Assembly (NCBI GenBank): GCA_004558205.1
Contig: SFDM01000008.1
Coordinates: 1-64,000, forward strand
Direction of reading: 5' to 3'
From: Pyramidobacter piscolens
GTDB taxonomy: Bacteria; Synergistota; Synergistia; Synergistales; Dethiosulfovibrionaceae
DNA: 64,000 nt
Positions 47,121 through 55,543 of this stretch are shown in pieces; the stretch's first letter is position 1, and each line of letters begins with the position of its first letter. The translations under genes were made by a program, and so were the position numbers. Under the pieces are notes generated by a model, which searched no databases, was not told where the DNA came from, and was given only the letters and a program-made list of their open reading frames with translations.

Positions 47121-48644
47121 ATGCAGATTAACAGGAGTTGGAAAGCTTTATTGGGAGCCGCCGTTTTTTGCGGGGTGTTATCGTTCGGAGCCGCCTTCGC
47201 GGCGCGTGACGCCGATACGCTCGTTGCGGCAAACGCAGTGGACGTGAAGACCCTTGACCCGATTTACACGGGTGACGCGGGATCGTCCAACACGTTCCTT
47301 CAGATTTACGACCATCTGATCTTCCAGGATAAGGACGGCAAGCTGTCCCCCCGCCTCGCGGAGAGCTGGGAACAGCCTGATCCCATGACCTATGTGCTTC
47401 ACCTGCGCAAGGGCGTGAAGTTCCACAACGGGATGCCCTTTACCGCCGTTGACGCCAAGTTCACCATCGACCGCGGCATGAGCTCTCTGACCGCCACGGG
47501 ATCTAACGTGCTTCTGAAGGACATCGACAACGTGAAAATCGTCGACGACTACACCATCGCCATCCACATGAAGCAGCCTTACACTCCCCTTCTGTACGCC
47601 TTCTCCGAAGTCTGGGGCAGCGTGGTCTGCAAAGCGGCCGTCGAAGAGCTCAAGGATCAGCACGCCATGAACCCCGTAGGCACAGGCCCCTTCAAGTTCG
47701 TCGAGTGGAAGAAGGGCAACCGGGTCATTCTTGAAAGAAACGACGACTACTGGGGAGAAAAGCCGCCCTTTAAGCGCCTGATCATCCGGGCCGTGCCCGA
47801 GACCTCGGTCCGCACCATCGAACTTGAAAGCGGCGCCGTGGACGTTTCCTACCAGATCCACGTGAACGACATCAAGAGGATCGAGAAGAACCCCCACCTG
47901 TCGCTGGTGCGCCGTCCCGCGCTCCGCGCCGAATTCATGCTCTTCAACTGCTCCAAGGCGCCGTTGAACGACGTCAGAGTGCGCCGCGCCATCGTCAAAG
48001 CCCTTGACATCCAGGGAATGCAGCGCGCCGTCTACAGAGGCCTGGGCTATGTGCCCGCCGGCCCTCTGCCCGAGGCGATGCGCTACTGCGACAAGACCCT
48101 GCCCAAGCCCGTCCGCGACATTGAAGGCGCCAAGGCCCTGCTGAAGGAAGCGGGCGTCAAGGATCTTCACGTGGTGATCTCCGTCAATGAAGCGAAGGAA
48201 CGTATCGACGCCGCCACGATCACCCAGGCTCAGCTGGCAGAAGTGGGCATCACCGCCGAAATCAGGGTTCTTGAATACGGCGCCCTGCTGGACATGCAGA
48301 ACCGCGGAGAGCACCAGATCACCTTCTCGGGCTGGGGCAACAACCTCCCCGATCCCGAATACGCGCTCTCGCGCCTGTACCACACCCGCGGCCTGGGAAC
48401 CACCAACATCGCCTTTTACAGCAACCCCACCTTCGATAAGCTCCTGGACGACGCAACCCGAGTTCCCGATGGACCTGAGCGCGAAGCTCTCTACAAGGAA
48501 GTCCAGAAGATGTTCATCGAAGAGGCGCCCGCCGTTTACTGGAACATCGGCGAATACGTGACGGGAATCAACAGCGACAGAATCGCCGACTTCCCCAACC
48601 ACATCCGCGGAATCTACGAGTTCAACACGGTCAAGTTCAAGTAG
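47121..48644 (+). CDS. ABC substrate-binding protein, family 5, copy 1
   Basis: A 507-residue exported SBP_bac_5 protein with a signal peptide (SWKALLGAAVFCGVLSFGAAFAA). Hallmarks are ADTLVAANAVDVKTLDPIY, LHLRKGVKFHNG, VGTGPFKFVEWKKG and SGWGNNLPDPEY. It captures the substrate in the periplasm for the dppBCDF complex just upstream. There is no lipobox Cys, so it is soluble. It is followed 21 bp later by a second binding protein that shares much of its sequence. Confidence 0.93.
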   Translation: MQINRSWKALLGAAVFCGVLSFGAAFAARDADTLVAANAVDVKTLDPIYTGDAGSSNTFLQIYDHLIFQDKDGKLSPRLAESWEQPDPMTYVLHLRKGVKFHNGMPFTAVDAKFTIDRGMSSLTATGSNVLLKDIDNVKIVDDYTIAIHMKQPYTPLLYAFSEVWGSVVCKAAVEELKDQHAMNPVGTGPFKFVEWKKGNRVILERNDDYWGEKPPFKRLIIRAVPETSVRTIELESGAVDVSYQIHVNDIKRIEKNPHLSLVRRPALRAEFMLFNCSKAPLNDVRVRRAIVKALDIQGMQRAVYRGLGYVPAGPLPEAMRYCDKTLPKPVRDIEGAKALLKEAGVKDLHVVISVNEAKERIDAATITQAQLAEVGITAEIRVLEYGALLDMQNRGEHQITFSGWGNNLPDPEYALSRLYHTRGLGTTNIAFYSNPTFDKLLDDATRVPDGPEREALYKEVQKMFIEEAPAVYWNIGEYVTGINSDRIADFPNHIRGIYEFNTVKFK

Positions 48645-48665
48645 CTTCAAGGAGGCCCTTCCATC

Positions 48666-50156
48666 ATGATGTTTAAAAAGGTTTTATGCAGCGCGCTGCT
48701 TGCCGCCGCCATAGCTTTACCCGCGCAGGCCAAAGACACGCTGACCATCGCCAATACCGCCGACATCCGCACGCTGGATCCTGTGCGCGGCGCCGACAAC
48801 GTTTCGGCCAACGTGCACCTTCAGATGTTCGAGAACCTCGTCTACATCAACGCGCAGGGACGCATTGAACCCATGCTCGCCGAGAGCTGGGAGCGTCCCA
48901 CCCCGGCGGAATGGATCTTCCATATCCGCAAGGGCGTCAAGTTCCACTCGGGCGAGGAATGCACCGCCGAAGACGTGAAGTTCACGCTGGACCGGGCTTT
49001 GAGTCCCATCGGCGTCGCCGCTCACGCTCTGATCAAGGGGATCGAGTCGGTAGACGTGCTTGACCGCTACACCGTCAAGATCACGCTCAAGCGCCCCGAA
49101 ACGCCCTTCCTCTACGCCCTCGCCGAATCCTGGGGCGGCATCGTCTCCAAAAAGGCCGTGGAATCGGGCCTTCACGACACGACTCCCATCGGAACGGGCC
49201 CCTTCAAGTTCGTCAGCTGGGTCAAGGGTGACCGGGTCATCATGGAGCGCTTCGAAGACTATTACGGACAGAAGCCCACTTTCAAGAAACTGGTGGTCCG
49301 CGCCATTCCCGAGACCTCGAGCCGCACCATCGAGCTTGAGAGCGGCGGCATCGACGTGGCCTACAACATCCACCACACCGACATCAAGCGCATCTCGAAC
49401 AGCAAAAAGATGAAGCTCCTGAGAATGCCCTCCTTCAGGACTGAGTATATCGGGTTCAACTGCCAGAAGGCGCCTTTCGACGACGTTCGCGTCCGCCGCG
49501 CCATCGCGCTGGCGATCGATACCAAGGCGATGCAGAAGGTTGTCTGGAGAGGCATAGGCTACGCTCCCAACTCGCCGCTCCCCAAGGGATTCCCCTACTA
49601 CGACGACTCGATCCCCGAACACGTCCGCGACCTGGAAAAAGCCAAGGCCCTTCTGAAGGAAGCCGGCGCCAAAGACCTGCAGGTGGAACTCTGGACGAAC
49701 GAGAACAAGGAGCGCGTCGACGCCGCCACGATCATCCAGAGCATGCTCTCGGAAATCGGCATCACGGCTCACATCAAGGTTATGGAATACGGAACGTTCC
49801 TCGACGGCTGCCGCCTCGGGAAACACGACATGTTCGTGAGCGGCTGGGGAAACAACCTGCCCGACCCCGAATACTCCTTTGGCAGAGGCTTCCACTCCAA
49901 GGGAATCGGCGGCAACAACTACTCCTTCTACAGCAGCGCCCGCTTTGACGCCGCCATGGACGAAGGCCTGGTGCTGCCCGAGGGGCCGGAACGCGGCGAA
50001 GCCTACAAGAAGGTCCAGCAGTATCTGATCGAAGATGTGCCGGCCTTGTGGTGGAGCGTATCGGAAACGATCGTCGGAGTCCGCGGGAACATCACCCATT
50101 TCGACCTCAACCCCAGAGGCATGGCCCGCCTGTGGCTGACCACGTTCTCTGACTAA
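48666..50156 (+). CDS. ABC substrate-binding protein, family 5, copy 2
   Basis: A 496-residue paralogue of the preceding gene. It has a short signal peptide (FKKVLCSALLAAAIALPAQA) and shared landmarks such as FHIRKGVKFHSGEE, IGTGPFKFVSWVKG, ETSSRTIELESGGIDV and VSGWGNNLPDPEY. The parallel motifs and direct adjacency indicate tandem duplication followed by divergence, probably giving the same permease a second specificity. A T-poor hairpin follows its stop. Confidence 0.93.
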   Translation: MMFKKVLCSALLAAAIALPAQAKDTLTIANTADIRTLDPVRGADNVSANVHLQMFENLVYINAQGRIEPMLAESWERPTPAEWIFHIRKGVKFHSGEECTAEDVKFTLDRALSPIGVAAHALIKGIESVDVLDRYTVKITLKRPETPFLYALAESWGGIVSKKAVESGLHDTTPIGTGPFKFVSWVKGDRVIMERFEDYYGQKPTFKKLVVRAIPETSSRTIELESGGIDVAYNIHHTDIKRISNSKKMKLLRMPSFRTEYIGFNCQKAPFDDVRVRRAIALAIDTKAMQKVVWRGIGYAPNSPLPKGFPYYDDSIPEHVRDLEKAKALLKEAGAKDLQVELWTNENKERVDAATIIQSMLSEIGITAHIKVMEYGTFLDGCRLGKHDMFVSGWGNNLPDPEYSFGRGFHSKGIGGNNYSFYSSARFDAAMDEGLVLPEGPERGEAYKKVQQYLIEDVPALWWSVSETIVGVRGNITHFDLNPRGMARLWLTTFSD

Positions 50157-50186
50157 ACTCCGACAACAGCCCTGTTTTGACAATAA

Positions 50187-50230
50187 AGAGAAAGCGAAAC
50201 GGAAAGCCGCCCTTTCCTTTCGCTTTCTTT
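50187..50230 (+). terminator. Weak terminator after the second binding protein
   Basis: AGAAAGCGAAA-c-GGAAAG / CTTTCC-TTTCGCTTTCT hairpin with only TTAT after it. It probably gives partial termination before the catabolic genes. Confidence 0.55.
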
Positions 50231-50266
50231 ATGGAAATCATCGCTCAATGCGAGTCAGGAGAAAAA

Positions 50267-51781
50267 ATGTCCGAGGAAAAAAAACAGATCATAGACCTAA
50301 TGCTGCGCCACGGCACCGTCGTCACCATGGACTCGCAGAGGCGCATTATCGAAGACGGCGCGGTGGCTATTCAGGGGAAGCGCATTCTTGAAATCGGCGA
50401 CACGAAGGCACTGTCAGCGAAATACGAGCCCTGCAAGACCATGGACTGTTTCCACAAAGTCGTCATGCCGGGACTCATCGACTGCCACGGACATGCAGGA
50501 CACGCGCTTCTGAAAGGGATTGGCAGCGACACCCGCAGCCATTGGATGAACATCGTCACGCCCACCTACCACCATTACACCACCGACGACTATTGGTACA
50601 AAGAAGGCCTCGTCGCCTCCCTGGAACGCCTGAAAATGGGCGTTACCTGCGGCGTCAGCGTCATCAGCTCGGCCCAGCGGAGCGAGGATCCCGTTTTCGC
50701 CTGCAACAACGCCAAGGCCTACGCAGAAATGGGCATTCGCGGCGTCGTCGCGGTGGGCCCCTGCAACCCGCCCTATCCGAGAAAATTCAGCCGCATCGTC
50801 AACGGCCGGAGGGTCGAAAAGGAGTACAGCTTCGAAGAAGTCATGGCAGGCGCGGAAGCGGCCATCGCCATGTGGAACCACGGCGCCGACGACCGCATCC
50901 GCGTTTTCATCGCCCCCTTCGTTCTCATCACGTCCATTTTCGGCTCCGGCTCTTCCGCCGCGGACGTGGCGGTATCGCTGAGCGACCATGACCGCAGGAT
51001 GATGCGCGAGGTCAGAAAGGTCGCGCAGCATTACGGCACGAGAATCCACACTGAAGCTTTCGGCGGGATGATCCGCCTGGCCGCACGGGACGACAACGCC
51101 CTTCTGGGCCCCGACGTGCACATCCAACACTGCACGGGCATTTCCTTTGAAGAAGCCATGATCCTCGCCAAAACTGGAACTCACGTGACAAGCGCGCCCG
51201 GACCAGGCCAGGGAAAGGGGCGCTGCCCCATCCCCGAGCTGCTGGAATTGGGCGTCAACGTGGCGATCACCACCGACGGCTGCGCCCCCAGCGTTTCCTT
51301 TGACCTCTTCCAGGCCGCGCGGAAGACTCAGCTCATCCAGCAGCTCCTGGTCCACGATTCGTGCCTGCTGCCCCCCGGAAAACTTCTGGAGATGGTCACC
51401 ATCGACGCAGCCAAGGCCCTCGGCTGGGACGACGAAATCGGCTCGCTGGAAGCCGGAAAAAAGGCCGACGTCATCGTGGTGAACATGTGGCAGCCCCATC
51501 TGGTACCCGACGTGATGCCCGTCCACCATCTCATTTATGAGGCCGTCGGCCACGACGTGGAATCGGTAATTGTCGATGGGCGCCTGATCATGGAGAACCG
51601 GACCGTGCTCACCGTCGACGAACCGGCGGTGCTCCGGCAGGGGCACGAAGAGGCCCTGGAGACGATCCGGAGAGCCGGGCTGGAAAAGCATATGGCCCTC
51701 CCCCCCTCTTTCTGGGGGCACAGCCAGGGCTGGCTGGACGAACAGCGCGTGGATTACGGCTCTCTGATCAGCCGTCCGTAA
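50267..51781 (+). CDS. Amidohydrolase, ATZ/TRZ (cytosine/guanine deaminase-like) family
   Basis: A 504-residue TIM-barrel metal-dependent deaminase or chlorohydrolase. The N- and C-terminal beta-sandwich surrounds a barrel with PGLIDCHGHAGHALLKG (His-x-His metal pair), a His in RIHTEAFGG, a His in IQHCTG and the metal Asp in ITTDGCAPS; SLEAGKKADVIVV closes the fold. Relatives deaminate guanine, adenosine derivatives, cytosine or triazines. In this context it may open or deaminate a purine-type substrate brought in by the transporter. The ATG at 50267 follows AGGAG; an in-frame upstream extension lacks a ribosome site. Confidence 0.88.
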   Translation: MSEEKKQIIDLMLRHGTVVTMDSQRRIIEDGAVAIQGKRILEIGDTKALSAKYEPCKTMDCFHKVVMPGLIDCHGHAGHALLKGIGSDTRSHWMNIVTPTYHHYTTDDYWYKEGLVASLERLKMGVTCGVSVISSAQRSEDPVFACNNAKAYAEMGIRGVVAVGPCNPPYPRKFSRIVNGRRVEKEYSFEEVMAGAEAAIAMWNHGADDRIRVFIAPFVLITSIFGSGSSAADVAVSLSDHDRRMMREVRKVAQHYGTRIHTEAFGGMIRLAARDDNALLGPDVHIQHCTGISFEEAMILAKTGTHVTSAPGPGQGKGRCPIPELLELGVNVAITTDGCAPSVSFDLFQAARKTQLIQQLLVHDSCLLPPGKLLEMVTIDAAKALGWDDEIGSLEAGKKADVIVVNMWQPHLVPDVMPVHHLIYEAVGHDVESVIVDGRLIMENRTVLTVDEPAVLRQGHEEALETIRRAGLEKHMALPPSFWGHSQGWLDEQRVDYGSLISRP

Positions 51782-51806
51782 CTTTAGAAGAAAGGATTCC
51801 CTGACG

Positions 51807-53273
51807 ATGAAAAAGCAGTTAAGCGCCCGCTACGTAATCGCCTTTGACGGCAAGGAACACAGGATCCTCAAAGACGCCCGCGTCGTTTACGAAGGGCAGC
51901 ACATTGTTTATGTTGGTAAGGATCCCTATCCCGGCACGGTCGACGAGTGCCTCGACTGCGGCGACGCGGTCATCAGCCCCGGTTTTATCGACCTCGACGC
52001 GCTGGGAGACATCGACCACGGGATGATCCACTGCGAAATCCCCGGTTCGATGGCCTCCTCGCTCCTCTGGTCCAGGGAATATTACGACCGCGGCCCCCGC
52101 GAGCCCATGACGCCCGAAGAGGAAGCTTTCAAATCGCTCTTCGCCTACGCGGAGCTCGTGAGGAACGGGACGACGACTGCCATGCCCATCACGTCGGTCC
52201 TCTACAAAAAATGCGCCGAAACCTACGAGGAGATCGAAGCCGCAGCCCATAACGCCGGAGCTCTGGGGCTCCGCGTCTACCTGAGCCCCAGTTATCAGTA
52301 CGGCATGCGCGTGGTCTCCCCCGAAGGCCGGATAGAGGTCGTCTACGACGAGAAATCCGGCGAAGCCGGGCTGGAGCGGGCCGTCAGTTTTGTCGAAAAA
52401 TATAACGGAGCTTACGACGGGCTGATCTGCGGCGTTCTGGTCCCCGAAAGGATCGAGACGCAAACTGTCGAAAGCCTCCTGAGATCCAAGAAAGAAGCGG
52501 AGCGCCTCCATTGCCCCATCAGGCTCCACGCGGCCCAAGGCCAGTTCGAGTACGACTGGATCTCGTCCCGCCACGGCAAGAGCCCCCTGCAGCTGCTGGA
52601 CCACCTTGGCTTCCTCGGGACAGGGACGCTGATCCCCCACGGGCTTTTCGTCCAGGGATACGGCGACCTGAAAAACCCCGTCCCCGGCGACGACCTGAAA
52701 CTGCTTGTCCAGTCGGGCACCACGGTCATCCACTGCCCGCTGGTCTACGCCCGCAGCGGGACGGCTCTGGAATCCTTCGGGCGCTACAAGGCCGCCGGCG
52801 TCAACATGGCCATGGGGACTGACACCTACCCCGCCAGCATCCTCGAAAACATCAAGGTCGGAAGCTACATGGCCCGCAGGGTGGACAGAACGCCCGAGAA
52901 TAACCGCTACGCCGATTTCTTCAATGCGGCGACCCTCGGAGGCGCGAAAGCCCTGGGACGCGACGACCTGGGGCGCCTGGCTCCCGGAGCGAAAGCCGAC
53001 ATCGTCGTTTTCGACCTCACGGGACGCCACATCGGCCCCGTGGACGACCCCATCCGCACGCTCGTCAGCTGCGGCGGAGGCCGGGACCTGAAGCTCTCCG
53101 TCATCAACGGCCGCTGCGTCTTCAAGGACGGGAAGCTGACGGGCATCGACGAAACGTCGCTGCGCGAAAGAGCTCAGAACTATTACGACAAGATGAAACA
53201 GAGCTACCTTGAAAGAGATTATCAGCACCATTCAAAGGAAACGCTTTTTGTTCCAGCCTTTCCGATGGAATAA
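51807..53273 (+). CDS. Amidohydrolase-family protein lacking the His-x-His metal motif
   Basis: A 488-residue paralogue-type amidohydrolase, 25 bp after the previous one. The fold is clear from VISPGFID, IRLHAAQG (His), LIPHGLF (His), MGTDTYPAS (Asp) and the closing LAPGAKADIVVFDLTG. Where the family has a His-x-His after strand 1, this protein reads DLDALGDIDH, so one metal-ligand pair is replaced. It may use a single mononuclear site with changed ligands or have lost hydrolysis. It may partner the canonical deaminase upstream. Substrate unknown. Confidence 0.8.
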   Translation: MKKQLSARYVIAFDGKEHRILKDARVVYEGQHIVYVGKDPYPGTVDECLDCGDAVISPGFIDLDALGDIDHGMIHCEIPGSMASSLLWSREYYDRGPREPMTPEEEAFKSLFAYAELVRNGTTTAMPITSVLYKKCAETYEEIEAAAHNAGALGLRVYLSPSYQYGMRVVSPEGRIEVVYDEKSGEAGLERAVSFVEKYNGAYDGLICGVLVPERIETQTVESLLRSKKEAERLHCPIRLHAAQGQFEYDWISSRHGKSPLQLLDHLGFLGTGTLIPHGLFVQGYGDLKNPVPGDDLKLLVQSGTTVIHCPLVYARSGTALESFGRYKAAGVNMAMGTDTYPASILENIKVGSYMARRVDRTPENNRYADFFNAATLGGAKALGRDDLGRLAPGAKADIVVFDLTGRHIGPVDDPIRTLVSCGGGRDLKLSVINGRCVFKDGKLTGIDETSLRERAQNYYDKMKQSYLERDYQHHSKETLFVPAFPME

Positions 53274-53304
53274 CAGCGTCACAAAATTTCAGGAGGTTTA
53301 TAAA

Positions 53305-54072
53305 ATGGGATATCCAAAGGGACTTTTAAGCAGCCGCGCCGTGATCAAGAATGGAGTTTATTCGGTGATTCCTCCCGAGGGACGGGTTTTCAACGTCATT
53401 CCGGGCTTTGAGGGCTTCAAGACGAGCATTATCGCCTCTCCCAAGTACGGCCCCAGTTTTGTGGAGTACGTGTCCACCGTGGCCCCCGGCGCTCATACGA
53501 CGCGGGGATGGGGCGGCGACGGCGTGGAGACCTTCGTCTGCTTCTTCGACGGCGAGGGCGAGCTGACCGTAACCATCGGCGACGAGACTCAGGTCATGAC
53601 CAAGGGCGGCTACGCCTATGCGCCGGCCGACAAGACCATGAACATCCGCAACGATTCCAAGGGAACCATGAGAATCCTGCTCTACAAGCAGCGCTACATC
53701 CCCGTCGAAGGCGTTTCCGCTCACACTGTGTTCGGCAATTACACCCAGATTCCCGAGCGCGTCTACGACGACATGGCCAACGTGTTCATCCAGGACTTCC
53801 TGCCCACCGACATCGGCTTCGACATGAACTTCCACATCCTTTCCTTCGAGCCCGGCGGATGCCACCCCTTCGTGGAGACTCACGTGCAGGAGCATGGCGC
53901 CTATATCACCAGCGGCGAGGGCGTCTACCTGCTCGGCGAGGACTGGATCCCCGTTCAGAAAGAGGACTTCATCTGGATGGGCGCTTTCTGCCAGCAGTGC
54001 GTCTACGCCTCGGGGCGCGAACGCCTGAGCTACATCTACTCCAAAGACTGCAACCGCGACGTTAATATCTAA
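53305..54072 (+). CDS. allE: (S)-ureidoglycine aminohydrolase
   Basis: A 255-residue bicupin that converts (S)-ureidoglycine to (S)-ureidoglycolate and ammonia in allantoin breakdown. It resembles AllE/UGlyAH over the whole length: RAVIKNGVYSVIPPEGRVFN, VSTVAPGAHT, the first cupin GDETQVMTKGGYAYAPAD, and the metal-binding second cupin HPFVETHVQEHGAYITSGEG with the Glu/His/Gln/His set. AGGAGG lies 8 nt before the ATG. It is the most specific evidence in the region for ureide catabolism. No allantoate amidohydrolase is visible in the window. Confidence 0.88.
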   Translation: MGYPKGLLSSRAVIKNGVYSVIPPEGRVFNVIPGFEGFKTSIIASPKYGPSFVEYVSTVAPGAHTTRGWGGDGVETFVCFFDGEGELTVTIGDETQVMTKGGYAYAPADKTMNIRNDSKGTMRILLYKQRYIPVEGVSAHTVFGNYTQIPERVYDDMANVFIQDFLPTDIGFDMNFHILSFEPGGCHPFVETHVQEHGAYITSGEGVYLLGEDWIPVQKEDFIWMGAFCQQCVYASGRERLSYIYSKDCNRDVNI

Positions 54073-54088
54073 CACTCACTATCAGCAA

Positions 54089-54237
54089 GACAGCTAAACT
54101 AACGTCCGGGGCCAGCCTGAGGAAAATCGGTTCCGCTTCGAACATACTCGGACCGCATCAGCGGTCCTGCGCAGCTTGCGGCCCCGACCTTCCTCAGGCC
54201 GCCCCCTCAGAGATATTTGGCGCTTCAGCTGGTGAAC
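54089..54237 (-). repeat. Family P hairpin element, copy P6
   Basis: Inverted relative to P2 and most similar to it. It contains CGTCCGGGGCCAGCCTGAGG, GGACCGCATCAGCGGTCC, GCTTGCGGCCCCGACC and the end GATATTTGGCGCTTCAGCTG. The arms GCCTGAGGAA/TTCCTCAGGC are perfect. It sits inside the ureide gene series, between allE and the carbamoyltransferase gene. Confidence 0.88.
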
Positions 54238-54273
54238 AACATAAGCTTTATTACTGAAAGGACATGAACGAAC

Positions 54274-55293
54274 ATGGCAATCACCGCCGATTTTGCTCCG
54301 CTTCAAATTAAAGACGAACTCGAGGCCGTGGGGCTCAAGGGCAAAAACCTCGAGTTTTTGACGGACCTCAGCAGAGAACAGTTTAACCATCTTTTCAAAG
54401 CTGCTACAATGATCGAACCCTACTGGCGCACGGGGCTGAACCTGCTCCAGGGAAAGGTGCTCTGCGCGCTTTTCTTCCAGCCCTCCACCCGCACGCGTTT
54501 CAGCACTGAACTGGCCATGCTCCGCCTCGGCGGATCGGTGCTGACCGAGTCCAACCCGGCGGCCAACTCGTCGGCGGCAAAGGGCGAATCTCTGGCGGAC
54601 CACCTGCGCACCGCTTCTTACTACGCCAACATCATCGGCCTGCGCCACCCCGACTACGAAGCGGTCAAAGCCGTTCTTCCCTCGGCCAAGGTCCCCGTCA
54701 TCAGCTGCGGCTGGGGCAACGAAACCCATCCTACCCAGGGCCTGCTGGACATGTACACGGCCTACCGGGCCTTCGGCGGCAGCTTCGACGGCCTGCGCGT
54801 CTGCGTGGCTTCTTCGGACCTCTCGCGCGCCCGCAGCGGCCACTCCTTCGCCATGGGGCTGGCCATCATGGGGGCTCAGATCGTCTACGTGGGACTGAAA
54901 GAGCATCCCATCCACCCGCTGGTCATGGAGAAGCTCCAGAAGGCCGGCGCGAACATGGAAATCCACTACGACCTTTCCAACAGCGAATTCATGGACGTGA
55001 TGAGCACCTGCCACCTCTGCTACCTGCCCGGCTGCAGCGTCCCCAAGGACAACCCCGAAGCCAGAAACGCCTTCATGGAAAAGATCTCCAAGTTTTACAT
55101 CACTCTGGACGCCCTGAAGGACATCCAGAAGAAGACGGGCCGCACCATCGGCATCATGCATTCACTGCCCCGCAACAGTGTGGAATTCGACTACGGCATC
55201 GACGATTCCGAGTTCGAGCTCTATTTCAAGCAGCTGGGCTTCAGCGTCCCTGTGCGCATGGCCCTGGTCGCCTCCATGGTGGGAGTCAATTAA
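54274..55293 (+). CDS. Aspartate/ornithine carbamoyltransferase-family protein, probably catabolic
   Basis: A 339-residue carbamoyltransferase. The carbamoyl-phosphate loop is FFQPSTRTRFSTELAM (about 68-83), the second loop AKGESLADHLRT and NETHPTQGLLDMYT follow, and the amino-acceptor domain ends with IMHSLPRN. The length is between ATCase (~310) and the longer YgeW-type enzymes. Between allE and carbamate kinase, its likely role is the reverse reaction: a carbamoylated intermediate plus phosphate gives carbamoyl phosphate. The second substrate is not evident; the usual ornithine (DxxxSMG) signature was not seen. Confidence 0.85.
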   Translation: MAITADFAPLQIKDELEAVGLKGKNLEFLTDLSREQFNHLFKAATMIEPYWRTGLNLLQGKVLCALFFQPSTRTRFSTELAMLRLGGSVLTESNPAANSSAAKGESLADHLRTASYYANIIGLRHPDYEAVKAVLPSAKVPVISCGWGNETHPTQGLLDMYTAYRAFGGSFDGLRVCVASSDLSRARSGHSFAMGLAIMGAQIVYVGLKEHPIHPLVMEKLQKAGANMEIHYDLSNSEFMDVMSTCHLCYLPGCSVPKDNPEARNAFMEKISKFYITLDALKDIQKKTGRTIGIMHSLPRNSVEFDYGIDDSEFELYFKQLGFSVPVRMALVASMVGVN

Positions 55294-55312
55294 CAGGGCT
55301 TTTTCCCCATTG

Positions 55313-55372
55313 AACTCTTGAACCCGACGCCAGGGGATATTCAGTATTTCAGCTGGCCATGAGCATAACGGG
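55313..55372. repeat. Short dispersed repeat, shared with 63690-63795
   Basis: CCATTGAAC, CTCTTGA, GGATATTCAGTATTTC and CATGAGCATA recur in the same order at 63721-63790. The GATATT...TTTCAGCTGG part also resembles the ends of P5 and P6, so this may be a decayed P-type end. Confidence 0.45.
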
Positions 55373-55418
55373 CTCGGAAGGATCGCCCTGCCCACTATCG
55401 AGCTGTAAAGGAACAGGA

Positions 55419-55497
55419 GCAAGAGACCGGAGACAGGCCTGGCCGCGTGAACGGCCGGGAGGCGCGCCGTACCTGCCTCCCCTCTTGCTTTTATTTG
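55419..55497 (+). terminator. Structured terminator/attenuator before the first allantoinase gene
   Basis: Outer GCAAGAG/CTCTTGC, then GGAG-CAGG/CCTG-CTCC pairing, with an inner GGCCG/CGGCC hairpin, followed by TTTTATTT. It splits the ureide series and could attenuate the downstream genes. Confidence 0.65.
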
Positions 55498-55543
55498 AGC
55501 TTCGCACGAGAAATTTTTAACTTTTTACAGGAGACTTCCGAGG

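Noticed and set aside
47178..50183. Two antisense frames of about 490 codons over the binding-protein genes
   Set aside because: Mirror images of each other because the two sense genes are paralogues; no start signals and no domain.
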